In this document: positions 35,754-43,987 of the stretch, in pieces
Position numbering within the stretch: position 1 is the stretch's first letter
How the letters are laid out: each line of letters opens with the position of its first letter
Source of the DNA: Ampullimonas aquatilis
Lineage (GTDB): Bacteria; Pseudomonadota; Gammaproteobacteria; Burkholderiales; Burkholderiaceae_D
Direction: 5' to 3'
NCBI RefSeq assembly: GCF_049675895.1
Contig: NZ_CP183835.1
Span: 11,932 to 75,931, forward strand
Length of the DNA: 64,000 nucleotides
Position numbers and translations under genes: made by a program
Notes under the pieces: model-generated
Seen by the model: the letters and a program-made list of their open reading frames with translations, nothing else
The model's database searches: none
Told to the model about the DNA's origin: nothing

Positions 35754-36752
35754 CTACCACCTAGCCTCCCAATCCTTGGGAGCGCCCATACCAGTAAGGT
35801 TAAGGTTAAGGTGAGATAGATCAGGGAAAGTCATGAGATGTGCTTTCAATCGATCGGACCAGCTTGAGCGAGGGTTGAGCACGCCAAGCAGATGCTTGGT
35901 AATATTCAAGAGTAAGAAGCAACGTGCTCGCGCGTGTGTATCGTCCTCAAACGGTTTGATCCACTCCATCTTGGCAGAAACTGAAGATGGCAGCTTCGGC
36001 TGGTCAATGATGTTTCGGTTCCAAAGACGGCTGTGGTGCGCGCATACATTACGCAGGTAGTTTAAGCTACGCAGCCATGTCGCGAACACTCGGCCATTGC
36101 TCACGCAGTATTGGTTGGCAATTTTATCTTGCTCTTTCTCTTGCATACCATTGAACAGGGTTGATAGCGTGCCAAAGTCCCACACTTCACAGGCTACCCA
36201 GATCGCCAACGGAAGGCCATACTTGGCACGGTTGTGTCGAACGAATTCTTCCTTGGAACGGCTGATCAATTGAGCGTGCTTTCCCAACCATTCGTGGTGT
36301 CGAGTGACACCCGAGTCCTTATCCAGTTTGGAGCCAAACTCTGTGTGGAACAGCTCAGGCTTAAGGTAGGCAAATGGATCAAGCCTCCCCAAGGAGTGGG
36401 ACACATCCACACGCAATGCCACCTCGATGCGCTCTAACGCGTCCATCACCAGCAGACGAAGTTGCTTGTCGAACACATATAGATCCACCGCATTCTGGAA
36501 GGTGGCTCCTTCTTGGAAGGCATCTAACACGATGCGCCCTTCACGTACTTTTTTCGGCTTGTGGCTATGTTCATCCAGCAGGCATACCGGCTCACTACGT
36601 TCGCGGAACGCGTACCAGTAGCCGCTGAGGCGGTAGTAACCAATGCGCTCTAGATAATCCAGTGCACGTGCATGGTCGTCAACGACCATGCCCCGGCCGA
36701 GCAATTGATTCAGTTGATCTTCATAGCTTTTCCAAGGTTTGGTGTAGCTCAT
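35754..36752 (-). CDS. Abi_2 (AbiD/AbiF-like) abortive-infection HEPN protein
   Basis: The 332-residue protein starts at 36752 (MSYTKPWKSYEDQLN). It has the Abi_2 opening DQLNQLLGRGMVVDDHARALDYLERIGYYRLSGYWYAFR and two R-x4-H motifs typical of HEPN RNases: R114-VDVS-H119 and R234-NVCA-H239 in NYLRNVCAHHSRLWNR. Proteins of this family stop phage growth by cleaving RNA, and some are toxins held back by a small RNA. A structured RNA candidate lies at its 3' side. A divergent XRE-type regulator follows upstream at 36889. Probably a defence or plasmid-addiction module. Confidence 0.85.
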   Translation of the reverse strand: MSYTKPWKSYEDQLNQLLGRGMVVDDHARALDYLERIGYYRLSGYWYAFRERSEPVCLLDEHSHKPKKVREGRIVLDAFQEGATFQNAVDLYVFDKQLRLLVMDALERIEVALRVDVSHSLGRLDPFAYLKPELFHTEFGSKLDKDSGVTRHHEWLGKHAQLISRSKEEFVRHNRAKYGLPLAIWVACEVWDFGTLSTLFNGMQEKEQDKIANQYCVSNGRVFATWLRSLNYLRNVCAHHSRLWNRNIIDQPKLPSSVSAKMEWIKPFEDDTHARARCFLLLNITKHLLGVLNPRSSWSDRLKAHLMTFPDLSHLNLNLTGMGAPKDWEARW

Positions 36753-36888
36753 TGTAAAGATGCCTTTGCTAGTCAAAGTTGAGTCAGCTACCTGCTAATA
36801 TGATGCACTTAATTCAATATATAAATATATATTGACAAGTAATTACTTGTAAAACAATTAATATTAAGCCGGATGGTAATCGATTGGG

Positions 36889-37323
36889 ATGAAATTTATG
36901 GATAAAGCGGCCCAGGCAAAAGCACTTGGTGAGCGCTTGCGGTTAGAACGTAAACGACTGGGTTTTACACAAGATAGTTTGGCCGCGCGCGTTGGCATGC
37001 GGCAGCATACGATTTACCAATATGAGAATGGTTATACCTCGCCGAGTACTCTTTTCTTGTACACCTTACATGAGCTGGGATTTAATGTGCTGTTTATATT
37101 GTTGGGGCGGGAACATGTGCCAAAGCCGAGTGACTTTGCGCCGGACGTGTTGCGTTATGTGGCTGACGCCGTGGATCATATTGAGAAGCAATTATCCGAT
37201 GGACCACTCTCGTCGGAGACAAAGTTACGCATGATGTTGATTTTGTTGGGGCAATATGTTGAACGTCCCAATACGACACCCCTCACTGACCTTCAGTCCT
37301 TGGAATTGTTGATTAGGAATTAA
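36889..37323 (+). CDS. XRE-family transcriptional regulator
   Basis: A 144-residue protein whose N-terminal HTH (about residues 10-65) reads LGERLRLERKRLGFTQDSLAARVGMRQHTIYQYENGYTSPS. The C-terminal part has a hydrophobic stretch and a helical tail. It starts either at 36889 or at 36898 (MDKAAQAK). It is divergent from the Abi gene, with an AT-rich gap of about 135 bp that could hold promoters for both, so it may control the Abi module. Confidence 0.75.
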   Translation: MKFMDKAAQAKALGERLRLERKRLGFTQDSLAARVGMRQHTIYQYENGYTSPSTLFLYTLHELGFNVLFILLGREHVPKPSDFAPDVLRYVADAVDHIEKQLSDGPLSSETKLRMMLILLGQYVERPNTTPLTDLQSLELLIRN

Positions 37324-37382
37324 TCAATCGAACCCCATTCCTAAGAATGAAGCAGCATAGTTAGCGCAAATTGATCCAAAAT

Positions 37383-38006
37383 CTATTTGGGATCAGCTCG
37401 TGAAGTGAACTCTTGCGTTGGTAATTCCCGCATCAAATCGAACGCATTATCCGCAGTGGCGCTTAACCAGTCTTTTCTGCTAGATGGCGGGACAATGACT
37501 AAACTGCGTTTCTCGTCACCAGGCTTATGAAACTGGCCCATGATGGGATGACCATCAGCATTAATCGTCAACATCGAAAACGATTGCACCACCTCACCAC
37601 TCGTTTTATCCGTCCATCGATCCCATATCCCCGCCACGCTGAACGGCTCATGGTCTTGCCGCTCAATCGCCCACCTGACCGCCTTACCGCTTGTCCAATT
37701 GGGTTCGTAAAACCGTTCCATGGGAATCAAACAAAACTGTCTGCGCTTCCAGGCTTGACGATAGCTGGGTTTCTCTGCCACGGTTTCAGATCGAGCGTTG
37801 TAAGTACGCTTTGCAAATGAACGATCTTTTGCCCAATGTGGGATCAACCCAAATACTGCCAGCTCGACTCTTGTTTGCGCTGACTCATCTAACACGATCA
37901 TCGGTGCCTGATAGCCTGGATAGGCTTCTGATGGGTAATCGTCCAGCTCTACCCCTGTCGGGGCTTTGAGCCGTTCTTTTTTGATAGGCGTGAAATTAAC
38001 GCACAT
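37383..38006 (-). CDS. SRAP (HMCES/YedK-type) protein
   Basis: The 207-residue protein begins MCVNF, so removal of Met exposes the catalytic Cys2 that links to abasic sites in single-stranded DNA. Conserved pieces follow: GLIPHWAK, TYNARSETVAEKPSYRQAWKRRQFCLIPMERFYEPNW and MGQFHKPGDEKRSLVI. It protects abasic ssDNA, useful for a plasmid transferred as a single strand. It is divergent from umuD; the gap contains the LexA box, so both genes may be SOS-induced. Confidence 0.9.
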   Translation of the reverse strand: MCVNFTPIKKERLKAPTGVELDDYPSEAYPGYQAPMIVLDESAQTRVELAVFGLIPHWAKDRSFAKRTYNARSETVAEKPSYRQAWKRRQFCLIPMERFYEPNWTSGKAVRWAIERQDHEPFSVAGIWDRWTDKTSGEVVQSFSMLTINADGHPIMGQFHKPGDEKRSLVIVPPSSRKDWLSATADNAFDLMRELPTQEFTSRADPK

Positions 38007-38048
38007 TTGCCAATCTCGTGATGTGGATTATACTGTATATAAACACAG
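38007..38048 (+). promoter_or_regulatory. umuDC promoter with LexA (SOS) box
   Basis: TTGCCA (38007-38012) and TATACT (38029-38034) with 16 bp spacing overlap the palindrome CTGT-N8-ACAG at 38033-38048, a full match to the LexA core. The umuD start follows 15 bp later. Confidence 0.85.
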
Positions 38049-38062
38049 CAATTTATGCCATT

Positions 38063-38506
38063 ATGGAACCTAGCATACCGACCCTCTACCAGACTCCAAT
38101 CAGCATTAAAACGGCCATGCCCAGTGGTGTGCCGGTGGCGTTGGTGCGATTATCAGCAGGTTTTCCCTCGCCTGCCGCCGATTATTCTGAAGATCCGCTC
38201 GATCTTAACGAATATCTGATTGAACGCAAAGAGGCTACATTCATGTTCACAGTATCGGGCGATTCGATGCAACTTGCAGGTATATTGGATGGTGACAAAG
38301 TCGTGGTTGATCGCTCGATCACGCCGCAGCATGGGCAAATTGTTGTCGCCGTTTATAACGGTGAGTTTACGATTAAAAGATTGTTCATGCGCGGTGGCCG
38401 CGTCGAATTACGCCCAGACAATCCTAAGTATCGGCCCATTATTTTGCGAGATGGCAATGAATTGCAGGTGTGGGGAGTTGTCAGAGCGGTCGTAAGACGG
38501 TGTTAA
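38063..38506 (+). CDS. umuD: UmuD-type autoproteolytic subunit of DNA polymerase V
   Basis: The start at 38063 (MEPSIPTLYQ) lies just after the LexA box; the longer frame would include the box. The 147-residue protein has the cleavage region RLSAGFPSP (Ala-Gly bond), the catalytic Ser in VSGDSMQLAGILDGD and the Lys in GEFTIKRLF. After RecA-stimulated self-cleavage it forms Pol V with UmuC. The umuC gene follows 6 bp later. Confidence 0.92.
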   Translation: MEPSIPTLYQTPISIKTAMPSGVPVALVRLSAGFPSPAADYSEDPLDLNEYLIERKEATFMFTVSGDSMQLAGILDGDKVVVDRSITPQHGQIVVAVYNGEFTIKRLFMRGGRVELRPDNPKYRPIILRDGNELQVWGVVRAVVRRC

Positions 38507-38512
38507 TCAATC

Positions 38513-39802
38513 ATGCACACCAATCCAATCTTTAGTTTAGTCGATGTTAATAACTTCTATGTGAGTGTGGAGCGGGTATTTAATCCCAAGCTCGATGGCA
38601 AACCGATGGTCGTGCTCTCCAACAATGATGGCTGTGTCGTCGCACGTTCAGCCGAAGTTAGAGCACTCGGCGTCAAAATGGGGGAGCCGTGGTTCAAGCT
38701 TCATAACCTCGCTAAAGAACATGGCATCGTTGCTTACTCGTCAAATTACACGCTTTATGGAGACGTGTCGAATCGGGTTGTGCAGGTGCTTAAGCGATTT
38801 AGCCCAGACATGGAGGTCTATTCCATTGACGAATCATTTCTTCGTGTAGAAAACGTCCTACCCCTCTATGACAGTGCCATCACCTTTGGCCAAACGATTC
38901 GTCTGACAATTCGCCGTGATATTGGTTTGCCGGTGTGTGTGGGCTTTGGTAGTAGTAAAACACTGGCCAAGTTTGCTAACTTTCTGGCCAAAAAGAACCC
39001 CGAGTTTGACGGGGTTTGCGATCTGACGGGCATGTCAGCCGGTGAACAACGCTATTGGATGGCCAAGACCGAAGTCGGGGAAATATGGGGCATCGGTAGA
39101 CGCCTTGCTAAACGTCTCAACGAGATGCAAATACACAGTGTGCTGGATTTGACCCAAGCCTGCCCCAAACGGTTGAGAGAACGCTTTGGGGTGGTGATGG
39201 AGCGAACCATCGCCGAATTAAATGGTGAATCAGCTTTGGCACTGGAAGATGTTGCACCGACTAAAAAGCAAATTATGAACTCGCGTTCCTTTGGTGAGTT
39301 AGTCACCGAACCGTCTGTACTACGAGCGGCCATTGCGCACCATGTCGAACGCGCTACGGAAAAACTCAGACTTCAACAGAGCTTGGCAGGTGCAGTGCTC
39401 GTGTTTATTCATACCAACCGATTTCGACTAGAAGACCGCCAATATCAGCCCAGCGTAGTAGTCCCATTACCGATGGCCACCGACGATACCTGCCAAATCA
39501 GCAGGTATGCCCTTTTAGGTCTGAGAAATATTTATAAACAGGGGTATAACTACAAGAAAGCAGGCGTTATGTTAATGGAACTTAGCCCTAAAGCGCACCA
39601 GCAAGTCACGCTGTTTGATAGTCCTGCGCACCTGGCCAAGTCGGAACGATTGATGAGTGTACTGGATCGGATCAATCGAACCTGGGGGCAAGACACAATA
39701 CGAACTGGCGCGACCAGTCTGTACGGCGGGGCGGCGATGAAGGCCGAATTAAAATCTCCGAGGTACACGACACGATGGGGAGAGTTGCCAGTTGTTTATT
39801 AA
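38513..39802 (+). CDS. umuC: UmuC-type catalytic subunit of DNA polymerase V
   Basis: A 429-residue Y-family polymerase of normal length. Active-site motifs are VDVNNFYVSVE near the N-terminus, YSSNYTLYGD and YSIDESFL (catalytic acids), then the HhH-type region VGEIWGIGRRLAKRLNEMQ and a C-terminal domain ending TTRWGELPVVY. With UmuD' it copies damaged DNA. Plasmid umuDC homologues such as mucAB and rulAB raise survival after DNA damage. Confidence 0.95.
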   Translation: MHTNPIFSLVDVNNFYVSVERVFNPKLDGKPMVVLSNNDGCVVARSAEVRALGVKMGEPWFKLHNLAKEHGIVAYSSNYTLYGDVSNRVVQVLKRFSPDMEVYSIDESFLRVENVLPLYDSAITFGQTIRLTIRRDIGLPVCVGFGSSKTLAKFANFLAKKNPEFDGVCDLTGMSAGEQRYWMAKTEVGEIWGIGRRLAKRLNEMQIHSVLDLTQACPKRLRERFGVVMERTIAELNGESALALEDVAPTKKQIMNSRSFGELVTEPSVLRAAIAHHVERATEKLRLQQSLAGAVLVFIHTNRFRLEDRQYQPSVVVPLPMATDDTCQISRYALLGLRNIYKQGYNYKKAGVMLMELSPKAHQQVTLFDSPAHLAKSERLMSVLDRINRTWGQDTIRTGATSLYGGAAMKAELKSPRYTTRWGELPVVY

Positions 39803-39847
39803 AACGAATTATCATGCTAGCCATACTGCTGACATAGTTAAGCCAGA

Positions 39848-40294
39848 ATGCGACTAATAAAGATGACGGTCAACGATAACCCATTTCCATTTGCCCGGTT
39901 GCGACACTCGGCTGAAGAACGAGGCTTACATGACTGGGTGCCAGTTTTGGCGCTATGGTTATCTAAATATGAATTAATTACAGAGTATTTGGATTGGCCT
40001 GATCAAGATCCCGTTGTGTCAGTGACCAAGTTAATCGAGTCTTATGCTGAGAGACCTGACGATGAGGCGTTTGCACATCAATTGGCTAGGCTAGATTTTC
40101 TAACCTTCCGCGTCAATTGCTCCAAACCGACCGGTATGTGGAACCCTGCCGATGAATCATTTCTTGATTTCATTGCCCGTTCTATCGTTGTCGTACAGTT
40201 AGCTGACGAATTTCCTGCGCCCGACTTCACAGAATCCTGGCTGCTGCGTAATTTATCGGAATCACGCAATGATCCAGACTGGAAATATAAGTAA
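39848..40294 (+). CDS. Hypothetical protein
   Basis: The 148-residue soluble protein is acidic and Trp-rich (LHDWVPVLALWLSKYELITEYLDWPDQDP). No family recognised. It follows umuC by 45 bp on the same strand and may be read from the SOS promoter. It could start at 39848 or at the ATG at 39863 (MTVNDNPF). Confidence 0.55.
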   Translation: MRLIKMTVNDNPFPFARLRHSAEERGLHDWVPVLALWLSKYELITEYLDWPDQDPVVSVTKLIESYAERPDDEAFAHQLARLDFLTFRVNCSKPTGMWNPADESFLDFIARSIVVVQLADEFPAPDFTESWLLRNLSESRNDPDWKYK

Positions 40295-40325
40295 CCGCAA
40301 CCAATTCTCAAACCAGGACTGCAAT

Positions 40326-40363
40326 AAAAAACGGGGCAATGGCTGTTAAGACCGATTGCCCCG
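40326..40363 (-). terminator. Rho-independent terminator after the relaxase gene
   Basis: On the minus strand a 9-bp stem (CGGGGCAAT / ATTGCCCCG; 40355-40363 with 40332-40340) is followed by six Ts (40326-40331). It closes the mobC-relaxase transcript. Confidence 0.85.
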
Positions 40364-40453
40364 CTGGTACATCAAGTCAGGGGAGACTTATAACGATTCT
40401 CCCCATCTTGTCATCCACTGTCAAGAAAAATTGTATTACTTGGTTATATATCC

Positions 40454-41467
40454 CTACCGATCATTCATTTCCCCATCAGACTTCATGTCTGGCTCTTTAT
40501 TCATCCGCTTCCCTTCGGCCAGGTAGTCCATAACTTTAGTTGCCAAAGTCTTATCTGCTGGATCAGAAGACTGCATTAAGCCACTCACCATCCCATGATA
40601 AGCAGTCAAGACTGCTTTTTCTGTTTTCTTGGCTTTAGCGACAATCTCCGGTGATGCTTTGCGCTTCCCAATAGAATGCGGCTTTACACCCCGCTCGGTT
40701 TGCATTTTACGAACTGACAACTTTTCGCCACGCTCACGCTGAAGACGTTGAGCACGGTTGATTGAACTTGCTTCAATCCCGTTTTCATTGAGGGCTAAAG
40801 CAAAGTCTTCTCGCCATCGCGCCAAATCCGCTTTACGAGGGTTGAGCTTTACCCCATTCTCATTCCTTGCTTTTACCGCCAGGTGAACATGAGGGTGCTT
40901 TGATGGTTCTTTATCAGGGTCAGTTTCAAAGGTATGAAGCGCCATGACATATTGATGATCAGGAAACTCTCTGGCCGCAAAATCTCTGGCCGCACGTTTT
41001 ACCCCAATCGGATCGGTGCCTTCTGGCATCGACAAAACGATATTGAACGCCTCACGGTGTTGACCTTCATCGGGAATTTTAATATCGGTATTTGCCCACT
41101 CGTCAGCCAATTCTTTCAGTCCGTCCTTACCCTTGATGATGTTGCCATCTTGGTCTTCCAAGTCCAATTTTCCGTGGCGAGAAATATAGGAAAAGTGGGC
41201 AGCGATGACTTTCATGCCCTTGCCACCACCCGATATTTTCACGACCGCTTGCGGCGCTTGATTGGTGATCGCAGTGAGCTTTTTCCGAATCAATGCCGGC
41301 TTGGATTGACCGTCACGTAGGGTATTGGTCTTGGGACTTTTACTGGACATGGTTAAGCCGGTCAGACTGCGTTTCTTCGCCTGCTTAACTGGTTGAACAG
41401 GACTCATATTGAAAAGCCCATCACCCCAATCAACCAAAATCCCATCAATCTGCTTTGGATGACTCAT
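40454..41467 (-). CDS. MOBP-type relaxase
   Basis: A 337-residue mobilisation nuclease starting at 41467, where its ATG overlaps the stop of the mobC-like gene (ATGA). The catalytic Tyr is probably Y94 in AAHFSYISRHGKL, and the metal-binding histidines are H191, H193 and H195 in HPHVHLAVKA. The protein nicks oriT, stays bound to the 5' end and pilots the strand through VirD4. It is short for a relaxase: after the nuclease domain only a basic helical tail remains, with no helicase or primase. The putative nic site at 42115/42116 lies just upstream of the operon. Confidence 0.88.
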   Translation of the reverse strand: MSHPKQIDGILVDWGDGLFNMSPVQPVKQAKKRSLTGLTMSSKSPKTNTLRDGQSKPALIRKKLTAITNQAPQAVVKISGGGKGMKVIAAHFSYISRHGKLDLEDQDGNIIKGKDGLKELADEWANTDIKIPDEGQHREAFNIVLSMPEGTDPIGVKRAARDFAAREFPDHQYVMALHTFETDPDKEPSKHPHVHLAVKARNENGVKLNPRKADLARWREDFALALNENGIEASSINRAQRLQRERGEKLSVRKMQTERGVKPHSIGKRKASPEIVAKAKKTEKAVLTAYHGMVSGLMQSSDPADKTLATKVMDYLAEGKRMNKEPDMKSDGEMNDR

Positions 41468-42045
41468 TTTGCCTGCCACCTTTCGACGTTGGCCGTCAGT
41501 AACTCGGAAACCTTTTCAACATGAAACTTAACCAGTCGATTCACTTCCTGAAATAGTGCGATCTTTAATTCAGATGATTCACCCGCGTTGGCATCCAAAT
41601 GGGCAGCGATACTGGCTAAAGACTTGGCGACTTTTTTTAAGGTGCGTGATGACTCGATTAAAGCCTCCAATTCCGCTTGATTGAATTGGGCTTCATGGGT
41701 CAGTCTTGCACGAATCAAGGAGGCGATCCATCGGGAAACAGCAAATCCCTCACGTTCAGCGATTGCCAAAACCAGACGATTTTCTTCCGCGCTTAAGTGC
41801 AGTTCTTTTTTAACTTTCGGCTCATTGCGGGATAGGTCGTTGATCACCCTTCCCGTCTTCATCGGGGTTGACGACTCCCCTACTTTGCGATGACCGCCCT
41901 GCCCTTGGTCGGCCTCTAACAACCTTTGCACGACTGAACGGATGGCACTACTGGATGTGACATTTCTCTTTTGGCAATAGGCCATCCAACCTGGTTTCAT
42001 GTCAAGTAGGTCAACATTCAGAACGCTTTCTCGTTTTTTATTCAT
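41464..42045 (-). CDS. MobC-like relaxosome accessory protein
   Basis: The 193-residue protein combines a short N-terminal segment (VDLLDMKPGWMAYCQKRNVTSSSAIRSVVQRLL), a middle ribbon-helix-helix-like part (KKELHLSAEENRLVLAIAEREGFAVSRWIASLIRARLTHE) and a helical C-terminus typical of MobC proteins (ELEALIESSRTLKKVAKSLASIAAHL). Such proteins bind oriT and help melt DNA at nic. It is the first gene after oriT and is translationally coupled to the relaxase. Confidence 0.82.
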   Translation of the reverse strand: MNKKRESVLNVDLLDMKPGWMAYCQKRNVTSSSAIRSVVQRLLEADQGQGGHRKVGESSTPMKTGRVINDLSRNEPKVKKELHLSAEENRLVLAIAEREGFAVSRWIASLIRARLTHEAQFNQAELEALIESSRTLKKVAKSLASIAAHLDANAGESSELKIALFQEVNRLVKFHVEKVSELLTANVERWQAK

Positions 42046-42059
42046 GGGCTTTAAACCAA

Positions 42060-42180
42060 CAATCTGATCACGATATCGATATTGTAATACAACTACATGG
42101 CGGTAGCCTATCCTGCCTTAAATAAATTCGCATCAAAAATTTGATATTATCAAATTTTTCCTACATTTAGCGCAGCCTGG
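42060..42180 (+). other. Candidate origin of transfer (oriT) with RP4-like nic sequence
   Basis: The plus strand contains TATCCTG|C at 42109-42116, the nic consensus of RP4/MOBP systems. Just before it is a small inverted repeat CTAC-ATGGCG-GTAG (42093-42106). A 25-nt perfect palindrome AAAAATTTGATA-T-TATCAAATTTTT follows at 42135-42159 and could bind MobC or IHF-like proteins. The region lies directly upstream of mobC, the normal place. With nicking on the plus strand, transfer would proceed rightward, so 42116 onward is the leading region. Confidence 0.75.
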
Positions 42181-42250
42181 ATAACGGGTAAAGCCCAGCG
42201 GCAAAGGGGCTTGCCCCTTAATGAGCTATCGTTGAATGAATGATGAAGGA

Positions 42251-42287
42251 AAAAAACAGCACAACACCGCAAGGATGTTTGTGCTGT
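42251..42287 (-). terminator. Rho-independent terminator ending the leading-region transcripts
   Basis: On the minus strand a 9-bp stem (ACAGCACAA / TTGTGCTGT, 42279-42287 with 42256-42264) is followed by a T run (plus-strand As 42250-42256). It separates the leftward leading-region genes from oriT. A second hairpin AAGGGGC-TT-GCCCCTT lies at 42204-42219. Confidence 0.8.
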
Positions 42288-42312
42288 GAATTTAGAAGCT
42301 GGGAGAAAACGA

Positions 42313-42528
42313 TTAAAAGGTTTGCCACCGTCGATATACCTCTAGCACCTCTGGCTCGATTTCAGCAATCGGATAAGTACTGACTTGAAAGTAAATCATT
42401 AGACCTAATAGATCGGCCATCCTTGAAACATCAGGATGCAATGCATGTTCTATCGGTGGATGAGCGGCAGCACATCGAGAAATTGCCTCTGTGAGTTGTG
42501 ACAGAAGGATTTTATCTTGATCACTCAT
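42313..42528 (-). CDS. Small hypothetical protein
   Basis: A 71-residue soluble protein (ISRCAAAHPPIEHALHPDVSRMADLLGLMIYFQ). No family recognised. It overlaps the next upstream gene by 4 bp and is the last gene before the terminator. Confidence 0.55.
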   Translation of the reverse strand: MSDQDKILLSQLTEAISRCAAAHPPIEHALHPDVSRMADLLGLMIYFQVSTYPIAEIEPEVLEVYRRWQTF

Positions 42529-42734
42529 GCTGTCTCTCTTGGCCTAATGGGTTTAAAGTGGACAGGAATTTCATCGCCATCGATGATGAAATCAATCGAC
42601 CTGAAACTGGTTGAAACTTCAAAATTGCCATCGACAATATACCAACCTTCCGCACCTTCCTGATATTGATCGGATATGGTTCCCCAGGTCAAACCATCAC
42701 GACCAATGATCGATTTACCAATCACATTAATCAT
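42525..42734 (-). CDS. Small hypothetical protein
   Basis: The 69-residue product starts at 42734 (MINVIGKSIIGRDGL) and looks like a small beta-rich protein. It lies in a tight minus-strand series: 2 bp after the upstream gene and overlapping the downstream one (ATGA). Confidence 0.55.
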   Translation of the reverse strand: MINVIGKSIIGRDGLTWGTISDQYQEGAEGWYIVDGNFEVSTSFRSIDFIIDGDEIPVHFKPIRPRETA

Positions 42735-42736
42735 TG

Positions 42737-43054
42737 CTAATCCTTCCAATCGATACGTTCGCGCTCGTACTGAACACAGAAATCTAAAGAAACATCTGCA
42801 CCACGCTTTAAGAGAATGGTGGCATGTTCATGCATTTTGGCCTTTGTTAAATCCATTCCTGCATAAGCCATGAAAACAGACTCCCCATAGCGAATAGTTA
42901 CATTAGCCGTCAGGCCGGTCTTCTTGGCAATTGCAAGTGTGGCGCTAGTTAATGCGCTTGGAACTTGTTCTTTAGGTAATTCACCAATAATGCGAGCCAC
43001 GCGGAAATAGGCAGCGCCTTGTTTGTTCAATGCTTCATAGTTAGGTCGTTTCAT
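42737..43054 (-). CDS. Hypothetical protein
   Basis: A 105-residue basic protein (ALNKQGAAYFRVARIIGELPKEQVPSALTSATLAIAKKTGL). No known family. Part of the leftward leading-region series, 12 bp after the next upstream gene. Confidence 0.55.
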   Translation of the reverse strand: MKRPNYEALNKQGAAYFRVARIIGELPKEQVPSALTSATLAIAKKTGLTANVTIRYGESVFMAYAGMDLTKAKMHEHATILLKRGADVSLDFCVQYERERIDWKD

Positions 43055-43066
43055 TTCCCCATCCCC

Positions 43067-43342
43067 TCAAAAGCAATAGCCGTCATTTTTCTTATTCATA
43101 TACAACCAGGTAGGCACTAAAAACAGCCTGTTTTTACTTTTCTCAAGATAAAAATCATCCTTTACTTCGTGAATCATATTCTTTGGAAACCAACAAATAG
43201 AAGGGATTAAGTTACCATTTGTATTATATTTTTGGCAAGCAAAGCCGATTGCCTTCACTGTTTCGTTTGCCATTGGCAAATCAAGCAAAAACTTACCGCA
43301 TTTAAAGCCGCCCTGATCGAGCCATTGACTAATCGTTTTCAT
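43067..43342 (-). CDS. Hypothetical protein
   Basis: The 91-residue product starts at 43342 (MKTISQWLDQGGFKCGKF); an ATG further upstream at 43363 would run into the palindrome. No recognised domain. Copy 3 of the CGCG palindrome lies about 20 bp before the start. Confidence 0.5.
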   Translation of the reverse strand: MKTISQWLDQGGFKCGKFLLDLPMANETVKAIGFACQKYNTNGNLIPSICWFPKNMIHEVKDDFYLEKSKNRLFLVPTWLYMNKKNDGYCF

Positions 43343-43362
43343 GAAATTCACCTGTCCTTTCA

Positions 43363-43382
43363 ATTTTCGCGGGCGCGAAAAT
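43363..43382. repeat. Dispersed palindrome, copy 3
   Basis: ATTTTCGCGGGCGCGAAAAT, in the gap between two leftward genes and partly over the stop codon of the upstream one. It would control 43067-43342 and the genes after it if it is an operator. Confidence 0.88.
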
Positions 43383-43987
43383 CATGCATAGTTAGAAAAA
43401 TACTTTGGTTCAAAAACGGCCTTACCGTCCACTATGACCGGCTCTTGTTTGCGTGCCCAGGCACCCCAAGCAAAAATCTTGACGGCAACACCCTCAACCC
43501 TCTTAACCATCGGCTCACCTATAAATTCATCAATAAGCGGCGTACATTCGCCAGACATATCCCGTTGCTCCGTGGCTTGTCGAGCGATTGCACGAATTTC
43601 GACCGAGCACGCCCCAACTAATCGAGTCACTTGGTAATAATTGATATTGGTTTGTTCGTAACCCCAAGAACAAACCATCACATCGCCAACAACTAATTGA
43701 CGAATGTTGTTTGCTTTCTTTTCAGCTTCTCGTTGCACCTTTAACAATTCATCTGCCTTCAGCTTTTCAGACCATTGAGAACAGTATTCCCTTGCTAGCT
43801 CATCATTTTTAAAACTCAGATTAAAATCAGGGCGTTTGCGATTGCCGGAAAAGCCTGTGCAAATGGCTCTTTGCAAATGCCCAGACATGATAAGAAAGCA
43901 TTGCGCCTTTAATTGATCATCATTAAAAATCAGTTCAGCACAATCCCCGACAAAATTTCTTCTAAGTTGATTCAGTTCATGCAGCAC
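43382..43987 (-). CDS. Hypothetical leading-region protein
   Basis: A GTG at 43987 preceded by GAGG at 7 nt is the preferred start; the open frame to 44146 overlaps another gene. The 201-residue protein has a helical first half and a C-terminal domain containing VGDVMVCSWGYEQTNINYYQVTRLVGACSVEIRAI, a pattern I have seen in unassigned phage and plasmid proteins but cannot name. It overlaps the upstream gene by 11 bp. Confidence 0.6.
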   Translation of the reverse strand: MLHELNQLRRNFVGDCAELIFNDDQLKAQCFLIMSGHLQRAICTGFSGNRKRPDFNLSFKNDELAREYCSQWSEKLKADELLKVQREAEKKANNIRQLVVGDVMVCSWGYEQTNINYYQVTRLVGACSVEIRAIARQATEQRDMSGECTPLIDEFIGEPMVKRVEGVAVKIFAWGAWARKQEPVIVDGKAVFEPKYFSNYA

